Source: Ophiocordyceps camponoti-saundersi (nom. inval.) (lineage: Eukaryota > Ascomycota > Sordariomycetes > Hypocreales > Ophiocordycipitaceae). From it: a stretch of 21,262 bases of DNA. How positions within the stretch are numbered: position 1 is the first letter of the stretch; the number at the start of each line of letters is the position of its first letter. A program made the position numbers and the translations under genes. Below, in pieces: positions 8,306-18,008 of this stretch. A model generated the notes under the pieces. That model was not told the origin of the DNA. It did not search any database and was given only the letters and a program-made list of their open reading frames with translations. The stretch spans positions 1 to 21,262 of the forward strand of contig PDHQ01000472.1 of the NCBI GenBank assembly GCA_003339415.1, given 5' to 3'.

Positions 8306-9792
8306 ATGGCCTCCTCTTCGTCCAACGTGGTCGGCGTCCACTACCGCGTCGGCAAGAAGATCGGAGAGGGCTCTTTTGGTGTCATCTTCGAAGGAACGAA
8401 CCTCTTGAACAATCAGCAGGTTGCCATCAAGTTTGTGAGTCATTTTTTTCAATCCATCACTCTCTTCTTCACAGCCCTAACAGCTGGTAGGAACCACGGA
8501 AGAGTGACGCTCCCCAGCTGCGAGATGAATACAGGACGTACAAAATCCTCGTCGGTTGCCGTAAGCATTCACTTCATCCCTTCACCACACTGTCTCGTTT
8601 CCGCCCCCTCTTGCTGACTGCTACGAAAGCTGGCATCCCCAACGTCTACTACTTTGGCCAGGAAGGCCTTCACAACATTCTGGTTATCGACCTCTTGGGG
8701 CCGTCGCTCGAGGACCTTTTTGATCATTGTGGCCGTCGCTTCACCATCAAAACGGTCGTCATGGTCGCCAAGCAGATGCTGTCCAGGGTTCAGACGATAC
8801 ACGAGAAAAATCTCATCTATCGCGACATCAAACCCGACAATTTCCTGATAGGTCGTCCTAACTCCAAAGCCTCCAACGTCATTCACGTCGTCGACTTTGG
8901 CATGGCCAAGCAATATCGCGACCCCAAGACCAAGCAGCACATTCCGTATCGAGAGCGAAAGTCCCTGTCCGGCACTGCCCGCTACATGAGCATCAACACC
9001 CACCTGGGCCGCGAGCAGTCCCGCCGAGACGACCTGGAGGCTCTCGGCCACGTCTTCCTCTACTTCCTCCGTGGCGGGCTCCCCTGGCAAGGCCTCAAGG
9101 CTGCCACTAACAAGCAAAAATACGAAAAGATTGGCGAGAAGAAGCAGACGACGGCCATCAAAGACCTCTGCGAGGGCTTCCCCGAGGAGTTTTGCAAGTA
9201 CCTTACCTACGTCCGCAACCTCGGCTTCGAAGACACGCCCGACTACGATTACCTCCGCGAGCTCTTCACCCAGGCTCTCAAGAACGCGGGCGAGGTCGAG
9301 GATGGCGAGTACGACTGGATGAAGATCAGCAAAGACTCGGGAAAGGGCTGGGATTCTATGAAGAATCACGGTGCCGCCTACATGCACAACCCGAATGCCC
9401 GCCCGGGTCCGTCCCAGATGGAGCTTCACAGCGGGCTGCGGCCTGGCAATGCAAACTCTCAGCAGCAAGCACAAAATCTTACGGTCGGTCGTTTAAACGC
9501 CGCGCAACCCCCCCCTCCGTCGCCGATCAAGCAGCTCACGAAGCAGAGAGATCGACCAAGCGCGCCCGGCGCTGTGGCCGCACAGCGGGCTAGCGGTGTT
9601 GGGGGCCTGCGCGACATGAGTACCCCGACCGGCTCTACCCAGGCCCAGTTCCAGAACAGCACCCAGAACCTGCCACAGCAAAGGCTGTCTCAGCAGACGC
9701 CCATGGTGGCCACTGGTCAGCCTAATTCGCGGCCGTCCGAGCCCCAACCCAGCGGGTTCCAAAAGTTCATCAAGGCCATCTGCTGCGGTTAG
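8306..9792 (+). CDS. YCK2: Casein kinase I, YCK1/YCK2 type
   Basis: Three exons, 8306-8434, 8491-8560 and 8630-9792, encode 453 aa. Introns are 56 and 69 nt (GTGAGT...TAG, GTAAGC...AAG). Joining restores the invariant CK1 text [33 protein letters not shown]. Kinase landmarks: P-loop GEGSFGV (20-26), lysine K42 in VAIKF, catalytic YRDIKPDN with D132, DFG at 155-157, and the CK1-specific [15 protein letters not shown]. The kinase domain ends near 310. A Gln/Pro-rich tail follows and ends in FIKAICCG, with C451 and C452 placed like the palmitoylated C-terminal cysteines of yeast Yck1/Yck2; this points to the plasma-membrane class, not the nuclear Hrr25/CK-1a class. Yck kinases act in growth, endocytosis, glucose signalling and septin organisation; that role is inferred. 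The gene is convergent with the p24 gene. Confidence 0.95.
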
Positions 9793-10833
9793 ACGCCCCC
9801 GGCCCGGCTTCGAGAGTGCCTCTGTATATACTTGTGTGTCGCCAGGCCCTAGAGAATGCTTGTCGACCCCGAGCCCGTCCTGACGGATTTCCCCTCTCCC
9901 GAAAGCACCATAAACGAAAGACTCAACACTCCTCATTGGTTGCCCTGTCGTCCGCGACCGGCGCAATTTAGTCACCCCATTCAACGCAGCCGAAGCCAGG
10001 TTTCCCGATCGCAGTCGAGTATAAGAGAACGGAGGGAGTCGGCGGGACGGTAGCGACTTCTTGGTCGACGCCATCTCCCCACGAAGTCCGCCATGCCATT
10101 TACCTATCCTGTCAGATAAGACTCGCGCTCATCCCTGACAACTAGACGGCAAGACACGAAAACAACAAAAAAAATGGGCGAGACTTGATTGAAAACCATG
10201 AAACTTTCGAAAACCCCCAAAAAGAGAGGAGGAGGCGTACCGTCGGTTCGGGCTCCATGACGACACCAGAAGAGAAAAGTCGACCGTCTTCCCAGGCACG
10301 GCGCAGGGGTGGTCACAGAGAGAACAGCATTGAGCCTCACTTCATGTATTTCATTTTCTTTTCTTGCTACCACGTCATCGATAAGTCTCTGAAGGACTTG
10401 TAGTACCTTTTTTTTCTTCCCCTTTTATTACGCCCTTTTCTATTTCCTTTCGGCACGCGGCGCCATCTGCCTGGCACGGGCAGACAGGTGGCATACACGA
10501 GGAGGAAAGATCAAATAAGTTGAGGTTGGTTGGTTGATAGGGGCGATGGGGTTGATGGGCGGATAAGGCACGACGCAAGATGAAGTGATGGCGGGAGTCT
10601 TGACCGGGTGATTATTGTAATGGAGCATGAATTCGAACATTGAGCAGCGACTCATTCAGAGTCGCACACCATAAATTTTGCGGAACCTAGAGAGTTCAGT
10701 CTGCACATGAGGCCGTGAAACGGCGTTTGAAGCCGGAAACAAGACCGCCATAGCCACTGTCATTGCCACACGCTCAACGCCATCCGTGTTTCGGCCCATG
10801 TATTCGTACATCGTCCCGACAACATGAACGACA
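9793..10833. other. Intergenic 3' ends of two convergent genes
   Basis: 1,041 bp between the stop codons of casein kinase (+) and p24 (-); presumably both 3' UTRs and terminators. No gene was recognised. A TCTGCC...GGCAGA inverted repeat lies at about 10468-10486 and a T-run at 10408-10415. Confidence 0.5.
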
Positions 10834-11614
10834 TCACGTGAGTTTCTGCTTGATGAAAAAGGAGCGTAGATGAGAGAGCTGCCAAGCGCAAGTGACGCCG
10901 ATGACGACGAGTTGGATGAGGATCCATCGCACGACGCGGCTGTTGGTAGATTCGGACTGGTCTCTGAACTCGGCCTCGCGTTCCTGGCAAAAAAACAAAA
11001 AACTTCATCAGTTGAGGCGAAGAGGACAAAAGTGGCGAGTACTAACCCTTTGGAAGACTTGTTCGCGGCGAATATCCTTGAGCCTGGCGTTGAGATCCTT
11101 GACGCGACCGGCAATGTCCTGGAGCTTGTCCTTGTCGCTGCTCTCGATCTGGTTGGTTTCGCCGACGACCATGTCGAGCTTCATCTTGATACCGGTGCCG
11201 TGAGGGTGCATGGAGCCGGAGCGGTGGGAGGTAGAAGAGGGCGTGAAGCAGACTCTGTGGTCGCCTGCTTCTTGAGCGGCGAAGGTGAAGCGGCCGGAGG
11301 AGGAGCCGCTCTGAGAGACGACGCGATGGTCGTTGTCGAAGACTTCCTGGAGAGAGGTATGTCAAGTCAGCCCGTCTGTTGCGAAGAAAAGAAGCACGGT
11401 TCTGCGCGCGCACATCGACGGAGATGTAGACGCCGATTCCAGCGTGTTGCTGCCAGCTGGAGTGATCGTCCCATTCTTCCGTGGTGTAATGGCCGACGAC
11501 GAGTGTGTCTTTGGGCAGTTCGACGAGGAAGCACTTTGTGCGGCCGATGTCGATGTAGTAGTGCAAGGCCTGGGCGAGGGATATGAGAGAGGCAAGGAGC
11601 AGGATTGCTCTCAT
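10834..11614 (-). CDS. p24/EMP24 family cargo receptor (Erp1/P24B-like)
   Basis: Exons 11614-11414, 11346-11047 and 10983-10834 give 216 aa; the introns are 67 and 63 nt, both phase 0 (GTGCGC...CAG, GTTAGT...CAG). The protein has a signal peptide ([16 protein letters not shown]), then a GOLD domain beginning [20 protein letters not shown], with YISVD joined to [12 protein letters not shown] across intron 1, and Cys at the two usual disulfide positions (KCF and HRVCF). A coiled-coil segment follows ([19 protein letters not shown], then [14 protein letters not shown]). A single TM is at about 187-204, and a short cytosolic tail carries FF (209-210) and KQKLT. FF plus a KxKxx end are COPII and COPI sorting signals. 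The features fit the p24-alpha (Erp1/5/6, TMED9) branch, which moves GPI-anchored and other cargo between ER and Golgi. Divergent from SWC4. Confidence 0.95.
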
Positions 11615-12020
11615 TGTGTCGACGAGGAAGGATTATTCGTGCCTTTGGGGATGAGAATTCTCGTAGGAGAGAAAGCTGCCACGTTAATGAGATTCAATAA
11701 GGGGGGGCGATCGGGTTTAGCAGGGTCACGTGAGTAGCTGCGGCTAACTGTCCGCCATAACTGTCCGCCATAACTGTCCGCCAGCCTTGTTATGGCACTG
11801 AAAGAAGGGGCGGAAAAAAAAACCATAGACGGTCTTCGCCAACAACCAACGTTGACTCTCGCATCATCTGGACGGTCGCCGATCTCGTCGCTTCTCGCCT
11901 GCCAAAAGCCGAAAAAAAAATCGACGGAAAAAAACAAGACATTTATTCGGAAATCTCGCGATGAAATTGTCATCCTGAAGCGATCCGACCGATCCGATCC
12001 CGCTTCGCCCTCGAATCATC
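11615..12020. promoter_or_regulatory. Divergent promoter, p24 / SWC4
   Basis: 406 bp between two start codons. It contains TCACGTGA at 11726-11733 (an E-box-like palindrome), the 13-bp triple repeat at 11746-11783, and A-runs near 11815 and 11917-11935. Both genes are basic cellular functions, so a bidirectional promoter is plausible. Confidence 0.55.
11746..11783. repeat. 13-bp direct repeat, three copies
   Basis: AACTGTCCGCCAT occurs at 11746-11758 and 11759-11771, then the same without its last base at 11772-11783. The copies are identical and head to tail, in the middle of the p24/SWC4 promoter. They could be a transcription-factor array or a recent slippage product. Confidence 0.9.
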
Positions 12021-13823
12021 ATGGCCCCCTCGGATGTGCGCGACGTGCTTAACTTAGCCGAGGGAACGGCTGGCACGCGATCGTCGTCCAAGAAGCAAAA
12101 GGCGACGGTACCGAAACCGAATCTGAAGGGTCTGGCGCGCGAGGTACACAACCTGGGAGGCGACAATCCCATTGCCATCGTTCCCGAGGTGAAGCAATTC
12201 AAGAAGCGACGGCGGCTGGCTAGTCGGAAACCGGCCGCTCGGTGGGAGTTGCGACCGTTTCGAAATTCGGGTCGGCTGGATCAGAGCCTGGTGCTGCGGC
12301 ACTGGCGCCGGCGGCAGGATGATGATTCCAAGGACGGCGCAACGCAGCCGGAGATGGACAAGGAGAAGGAAGAAAAAGAAGAAGTGGCGATGGAGGACTC
12401 GACCTTTGCCAAATACAGCGTCCGCGTGTCTGTACCTCGATACACCAACGACCAATACCGGCAGCTCCTACAGAGCGACGGCTGGTGCCGAGAGGAGACG
12501 GACTATCTGATGGACATGGTGGAGGAATTCGACATCCGGTGGCCTCTCATCTGGGATCGATACGAATGGATGCCGGCGGCGACAAACGGCGTGGCGACGG
12601 TCGACGGCGACGAGAGTAAGGCGGTCGTGCCGGCGGTGCGATCGCGGTCCATGGAGGATCTCAAGGCGCGCTACTACGAGGTGGCCTCCAAGACGATGGC
12701 GGCGCAGAAGGCGGTGCAATACATGAGCCAGTCCGAGTTCGCCCTGCACGAACTCATGGCCCACTTTAACCCCCAACAGGAAAAAGCACGCAAGGCCTTT
12801 GCCTTGAATTCGCTGTCACGGTCATACGACGATGCGCGCGAGGAGGAGTCGCTACTGCTCGAGATCAAGCGCATCCTGGCCCGGAGCGAGCGGTTCAACG
12901 AGGGGAGAAGGGAGCTCTACAATAGGCTGGACTACCCGCGGGCGGAGACGGACATAAGCTCGTTTAAGACGTCGGCTGGTCTGCAGACGCTGTTACAGAA
13001 CCTGGTGAACGCCGACAAGTCGAAGAAGCGCAAGCCCATCATGGGCGTGGGTGGTGGTAGCGGTAGCGGCGGTGGCGGCAGCGGCGGCGGCGCCACCAGC
13101 CCCGGGGCGGCACCGGAGTCGACCAAACGGGATAGCGTCGGCGGCGTGCCGTCATCGGGCGGCCATCGCGATTCGGTAGCGACGCCCACGTCGGGCAGTA
13201 AAAAGGCTCATCAGCAGCCGCAAGCACCGCCTCTACAGGAACGGCGGAAGCTGACGGCGCAGGAAGAGAAAATCTACGGCGTGACGCACCACGACCGCCT
13301 CGGGTCCGGACCGACATTCCGGACGGAGAAGATCAACAAGCTCTTCTCACACAAGTCGAACCAGCAGCAGATGCGGATTAACAACGCGCTGAGCGAGCTC
13401 GACGTGCCGATCAAGCTGGCGATGGCGACGGCGTCGACGACGCAGCAATACGAGCAGCTACTGGCGGCGGTAAACACGCTCATAGACGCGCGCAAGCTGT
13501 CGGATAAGCTTGACGGGGAGATTAAGCTCGAGAGGGCCAAGAAGACGGAGCGGGAGAGGATGTTGGCTGAGCAACAGCAGAAGAAGAAGAAGCTGATTGT
13601 CAATGGCGTCGGAGTTAAGGAATCGGACGACGATGGCAGCAGCGGTGGTGGTGGCAATGGTGGTGGCAATGGTGGTGGTGGTGGTGATGGAGGAGGAGGA
13701 GCAGGAGGAGCAGGAGGAGCAGGAGGAGCAGGAGGAGGAGGAGAGGTGGCGCAGCACAAGCGCAGCGCGAGCGTGCTGAGCACGGTGAGCGAAGAGGGAG
13801 GCGCCAAGCGGCTGAAGAAATAG
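12021..13823 (+). CDS. SWC4: SWC4/Eaf2 (DMAP1 family), SWR1 and NuA4 complex subunit
   Basis: Intronless 600-aa frame starting CATCATGGCCCCC. The N terminus (SDVRDVLNL, then KQFKKRRR) and the block from F129 (FAKYSVRVSVPRYTNDQY...DGWCREETDYLMDMVEEFDIRWPLIWDRYEW) are the DMAP1/Swc4 SANT-like signature. Residues 211-300 (MEDLKARYYEV... to ILARSERF) form the helical DMAP1 region, and about 435-530 is a predicted helical/coiled segment. The family is shared by the SWR1 H2A.Z-exchange and NuA4 histone acetyltransferase complexes, in the nucleus. Two low-complexity Gly/Ser-rich stretches are present, about 340-360 and a long Gly/Ala tract at about 540-575; the latter is coded by an in-frame 9-bp minisatellite. 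The C terminus is KRLKK. The length is within the range of filamentous-fungal homologues, inflated by the Gly tracts. Confidence 0.95.
   Translation: MAPSDVRDVLNLAEGTAGTRSSSKKQKATVPKPNLKGLAREVHNLGGDNPIAIVPEVKQFKKRRRLASRKPAARWELRPFRNSGRLDQSLVLRHWRRRQDDDSKDGATQPEMDKEKEEKEEVAMEDSTFAKYSVRVSVPRYTNDQYRQLLQSDGWCREETDYLMDMVEEFDIRWPLIWDRYEWMPAATNGVATVDGDESKAVVPAVRSRSMEDLKARYYEVASKTMAAQKAVQYMSQSEFALHELMAHFNPQQEKARKAFALNSLSRSYDDAREEESLLLEIKRILARSERFNEGRRELYNRLDYPRAETDISSFKTSAGLQTLLQNLVNADKSKKRKPIMGVGGGSGSGGGGSGGGATSPGAAPESTKRDSVGGVPSSGGHRDSVATPTSGSKKAHQQPQAPPLQERRKLTAQEEKIYGVTHHDRLGSGPTFRTEKINKLFSHKSNQQQMRINNALSELDVPIKLAMATASTTQQYEQLLAAVNTLIDARKLSDKLDGEIKLERAKKTERERMLAEQQQKKKKLIVNGVGVKESDDDGSSGGGGNGGGNGGGGGDGGGGAGGAGGAGGAGGGGEVAQHKRSASVLSTVSEEGGAKRLKK
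13701..13736 (+). repeat. 9-bp minisatellite inside SWC4
   Basis: Four exact copies of GCAGGAGGA, in frame, coding Ala-Gly-Gly. It follows a GGT/GGC-rich stretch coding polyglycine. The unit length is a multiple of three, so copy-number change would keep the frame. Confidence 0.9.
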
Positions 13824-15110
13824 CGTCTACGATTGATGATACGGGACACTTGTGACTTGTTGATGCAGCCTGGACGTACCGCCGACGAATGACGAGTAGG
13901 GAGTGACGGAGGACTAGGAGAAGGACAAGGAGGAGGATAAGGGCGAGGAGGAAGAGTAGATGCCTCAGCGTGTGCGTTACGAGCGCGCGGCAAGGCGGAG
14001 AGCGGATAGAGGCTTATTTCTTTAGCGGGCGGCTTTTTTCCACCCCTCCCCTTCAGTCGTCTTTTGAGCTGTTCCCCTTTGAGCTGTGATGAGAGATGTG
14101 ATGTGCGTAGGATTAATCTCTTGTTCATTGATTGGGCAGAGAAGGGTTGAGATGGTGAGGGAGAGGAGAATGATGATGGCTGAAGGCAGACTGGACGCCT
14201 TACTATTGCGAGTGTGCATGTATCGTGAGTGCGTGCGTGTGCTGTACATACCTCATATGTACATACGATGCTTGTGCGAGTCGGGCCAAAGCTACATGTA
14301 CGCTACGCTGGCATATTCCTTTGCTTACCTTGATGGAACCGTTTACGAAGCGGATACGAGCGACTTCGGCTACTACAAACACACATCTCCCGTACCTACA
14401 GAGGCGCGGCTGGTGAGATTTTGCGACATATTATGTTGATGATGTCGATATCCGTATCCGTAGAGTGGTATATATATATATATACACACCCCCTCCTAAG
14501 CTTTCTAGTGGGCTCGGCTCCGAAGCCGGACGGTGCCGAGGCGGGCGGGATGAGCCGAGGGGTGGACGTTTTTATCTGCTTAGGTAAGAAGATGCCTTGC
14601 TGATGGTGGCTGTTATTGTGTGCCTGATGGATATGCGTGTGTGCCTATCTGGGATTATCTGCGGGAAGAGGTTGTGGCGGAGAGAGACGGACAGGGCCCT
14701 TTTCTGCCCGTGGGCACTTTTGCTTTTCTTGCCAGGTCTTTTCTGTCTCTGCGTGCTATGTGTACTGCTTTGCTTTAGATGCACATCCATACATATGTAC
14801 ATTTGTACACCTGGAGGAGGACGAAGGGGGGGGGGCGTCTGTGTCTGTCTGTCGGTTCTCCCGGCGGCGCCCTCGGCCTTGTCCGGCGCTGCGGCTTCCT
14901 ATTGGTTTGGGCCGGCGCTTGCGGGCTTTTGACTAATATGATGTTGTATCGTCGCGTATCCGTACCTCGTCTTGGTTTTTGGCGGCGTCTCTTTCTCAGT
15001 CTCTCGCTCTGAAAATTTGCCTATACATACCTATGTACATACGTGTGGTATATTCGAGAAGCAGCTACGGATAGATGTATGAATTCTCAAGAGGATGAAT
15101 GAAAGCAAAA

Positions 15111-15114
<4 letters not shown>

Positions 15115-15194
<80 letters not shown>
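15115..15194. repeat. (GA)40 microsatellite
   Basis: 80 bp of uninterrupted GA dinucleotides, about 1 kb upstream of the Zn2Cys6/acetyltransferase start. Length may vary between isolates or be mis-assembled. Confidence 0.97.
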
Positions 15195-15198
<4 letters not shown>

Positions 15199-15344
15199 GC
15201 CTTCATCTGGTAGGTAAGCGAGAGAATCGGCTCCTAAAACGGCTGGGCAGAGAGAGAGAGAGAGGAGGAGATTGGGGGGGGGAGTCCGGGGAGGGGATGC
15301 GCACAAGACAGCCGCAGATTTAATCGCGCGCCAATTTAAGGCCA

Positions 15345-15364
15345 CCCCCCCCCCCCCCCCCCCC
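15345..15364. repeat. C20 homopolymer
   Basis: Twenty consecutive C, followed closely by a second run of eight. The G-rich complement could form a quadruplex. Confidence 0.95.
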
Positions 15365-15886
15365 TTCATCCCCCCCCCTCTCCCCACTTCTCCTCTCTCT
15401 CTCGTCCTCCTTCTCCTCTTCATGCCTACATACGCCTCTAAGGCTCTACCTTCTACCCACTACCCACCTACCTCTATTCTTCCTACTCCTCATCCTCGTC
15501 TTCCTCGTCCTCCTCCGCCCTTACATACACGTACATACACACACACACACACTTACTACGGAGATATACAAGTGTGTGAATGTATGCATGTATGTATGTA
15601 TAGTTACAACATTCTCTCCGCCCCCCACTCTCCATACTACGACCAGGGAAGAACACATACATAAGGAGAGAGAGAGGGGTGGGGAGAGAGAGAGAGAGGT
15701 ATAGAGAGAGCAAGAGTGAGAGCAAGGAAGAGTGACAGTTGGACAGTCGGAGACACAGCGTGCGCGTACCCTCTTAAGTCGCAAGAGGGAAGAACAAGGC
15801 AGTCGGCGGCGGGAGCCGCTACCTTCCGAAACCCCCCAAAACAAGCGCGCCATCCTTCTGGGTGAACCTCGTCCACCTTTGACCAA

Positions 15887-15929
15887 CAGCAAGCAGCAGC
15901 AGCATCAGCAGCAGCAGAAACAGCAGCAG
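15887..15929. repeat. Interrupted CAG trinucleotide repeat
   Basis: CAG units interrupted by AAG, CAT and AAA, about 225 bp upstream of the start codon of the fusion gene. They would read as Gln-rich in the frame of that gene, but no in-frame ATG precedes them, so they are most likely untranslated leader. Confidence 0.85.
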
Positions 15930-16154
15930 ACGTTTCCTGATTGTGTTTTACTCTGTTTATATCATCTTCATCATCATTATTCTTATCACTATCATCAGGT
16001 ACCTACCTACCCACCTACTTTGACCCTCTCTTCCTTGTCTCTCTCCCTCTCTCCCCCTCTCTCTCTGCTCGCCGAGCAATGCCGCCGCCGCTGCAGCTGC
16101 AGCTTCAACGAACAAGATCGTCTGCCGGCCCCGACATTCGCATTCGTCCCGACA

Positions 16155-18008
16155 ATGTCAACCTTTACAGCCCTCAATGGCTCCTCGCCAAAGACGGACA
16201 AGGATCAGACTAAAGCGGACAACGAGCCCTGGCGACTCGTCACCCTTCAGCCGGTCAACACGGATGCCTCGCACAAGAAGAGGAAACGATCCGGCTCAAC
16301 AGAGCAAGCCGTCACTCCCGCTCCTCCTTCCGCTCCTCCCTCCGCTCCTCCTGCTCCTCCACCTCCGCGACAAGACTCATCGTCTTGGCATTCTCACCAT
16401 CCTCGACGAGCATCCCCTTCACCCACGACTCATCATCCTCATCAACAACATCATCAACACCATCACAGCGACTACAGCCAAACGAGTCCCGATGCCGAAG
16501 ATCCCCCTCCTTCGGCCACCTCCTTGTATGGCCAGGACGCGGCCACGCCTCAGCATGACGCCAAGAAGAGGAAGCGCAACTTTAGCAATCGCACCAAGAC
16601 GGGCTGCCTGACGTGTCGCAAGCGAAAAAAGAAGTGCGACGAGCACAAGCCCGAGTGCAGCAACTGCGTCCGTGGAGGCTTCGTCTGCGCCGGATACCCG
16701 CCTCAGAGGGGCCCCGGCTGGCAAAAGGCAGACAGCAAGGCAGCTGCCGTCCCGCTCGAGTCCAAGGATCCGACCTACGTCCCGCCCGGCGCCTATGGCT
16801 TCATGCCCATCTCCAACAAGCGGGAGCCGCTGCCGCACTACCGCGGCCAGGCCCTCCGTATCGACACGCCTCAGGCTCGTCCTCTGGCCTCCGCAGCCGC
16901 CGACGACGCCGAAGCGAAGCTGTCCGCCTGCACCGTCTTCCCTACCCCCGTCAGCGCCTTGAGCAGCACCGACAACAATAACAACAATCGCAAAGACTAT
17001 CCGACACCCCGCGTCGCCCCGCTTCACGATCCGGGCCGCGAGCCCGGCGAGACGACGCTGCCACAGATTGTTATCCTTCATCCCCCGCGCGCCAGCAGCC
17101 CGGCCACCACGCACGGCTCGTCTTCGTCTTCGTCTTCGAATCACAAGAACAACAACAGTAGCAGTGCTCAGGTCGCCGCCCAACTTGCTCTACAGTATCC
17201 GCCATCGACGACGACGACGACGATAGCGACTACGACAGCGAAGACGACGACGACGACGACGACAACGACGTCGCAAAAGGCCCAGATGCTCTCCGGCCGC
17301 TACTTCTACCCTTCGGACAAGGAGCTGTGTCTCGAGCGCGAGCGCTGCGCCCTCGCCTGCTGGCGCTTCAACAACCTGACGGCGCCCCCCACTCACGGCG
17401 TCTCGGCCGATGAGCGCGCCCGCCTCTTTCTCGACATACTCCAACCCGGTCGACGCGATGCGGAGCAGGAGCCGTCGTCGCCATCGTCACCGTCGTCGCC
17501 GTCTCCCGTCGGTCGTGACGTGGTGGTCGAGACGCCCTTTGTCTGCGACTACGGCTACAACATCTCCATCGGCGACGATGTGGTCATCGGCCGGAACTGC
17601 ACCGTCAACGACGTGTGCCAAGTCAAGATTGGCGACAACTGCGTCATCGGACCCAACGTCAGCATCTTCACCGCCTCCCTGCCGACGGACCCCAAGAAGC
17701 GTCAGGGCGGGAGGGGAGGACCCCAGGTCGGGAGCGCCATCGCCATCGAGCAGGACTGTTGGATCGGCGGCGGTGCCATTATCCTTGCCGGCCGGACGAT
17801 TGGGAAGGGGAGCACAGTCGGCGCCGGCTCCATCGTCACCAAGGTTCGTTTGTTCTCTCGGTCTCTCTTCTCTCTGTCTCTCCTTATCTCTTGTACTCTC
17901 TGGCTGCCATCTCCGGCTGATTCGAGAATGATATAGGACGTGCCGCCTTTTACCGTCGTGGCGGGTAATCCCGCTCGCGTCCTTCGCGGTGTCGGCGTCA
18001 CCTCTTGA
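16155..18008 (+). CDS. Zn2Cys6 regulator fused to a MAC/hexapeptide O-acetyltransferase domain
   Basis: Exons 16155-17843 and 17937-18008 give 586 aa. The 93-nt intron (GTTCGT...TAG) sits between IVTK and DVPPFTVVAGNPARV, a conserved join in this acetyltransferase family; without splicing the frame ends at its TAG acceptor. The start ATG is the first in frame and has ACA before it. The N terminus is Pro- and His-rich. A Zn2Cys6 cluster has Cys at 151, 154, 161, 168, 171 and 178, preceded by basic KKRKR. Long Ser/Thr/Asn low-complexity linkers follow. The MAC domain starts at 378 (MLSGRYFYPSDKELCLERERC). From about 460 comes a left-handed beta-helix of hexapeptide repeats (YNISIGDDVVIG, VKIGDNCVIGPNVSIF, CWIGGGAIILAG, IGKGSTVGAGSIVTK) as in maltose and galactoside acetyltransferases. 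In the active-site loop TASLPTDP, L509 stands where these enzymes have the catalytic His. It is probably a nuclear DNA-binding protein with a ligand-sensing or non-canonical acetyl-CoA domain; no target is known. Confidence 0.9.

Larger units (their letters stand above)
13824..16154. other. 2.3-kb gene-free, microsatellite-rich intergenic region and leader
   Basis: I see no supportable gene. It holds GA-rich DNA (13900-13960), several TGTACATAC motifs (14243-14270, 14785-14810, 15020-15045), a (TA)n run near 14468-14485, a (GA)40 tract, long C-runs, (CA)n near 15537-15552, and a CAG-rich stretch. The last 400 bp are CT-rich and probably the 5' leader of the fusion gene. The frame of that gene stays open upstream to about 15732, but there is no in-frame ATG before 16155. 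Confidence 0.5.

Noticed and set aside
7725..8490. Overlapping Pro/Ser/Leu-rich frames before and into the casein kinase gene
   Set aside because: They follow from CT-rich leader DNA and run out of frame into the first kinase exon and intron; no conserved motif.
8569..9474. Long open frame (301 codons) on the minus strand across the casein kinase
   Set aside because: It is antisense to a conserved kinase domain, has Leu/Val-rich shadow composition and no recognisable domain.
10870..11586. Plus-strand frame of 238 codons
   Set aside because: Antisense across the spliced p24 gene, whose exons, introns and domains are clear.
13274..14128. Minus-strand frame of 284 codons, Pro-rich
   Set aside because: Complement of the Gly-rich end of SWC4; no family features.
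14086..14603. Short open frames in the SWC4-fusion gene interval
   Set aside because: Under 120 codons, no domain, no intron structure, and overlapping repeat DNA; nothing supports a gene.
15031..15423. Frames with Ser-Leu or Arg-Glu dipeptide repeats on both strands
   Set aside because: Direct products of the (GA)40 microsatellite.
15732..16154. N-terminal extension of the fusion protein with a Gln-rich stretch
   Set aside because: The frame is open, but its first codon is GTG and there is no in-frame ATG before 16155, which has a good context. An upstream exon cannot be fully excluded.
16419..17183. Minus-strand frame of 254 codons
   Set aside because: Antisense to the zinc-cluster part of the fusion gene, low complexity, no start context or domain.
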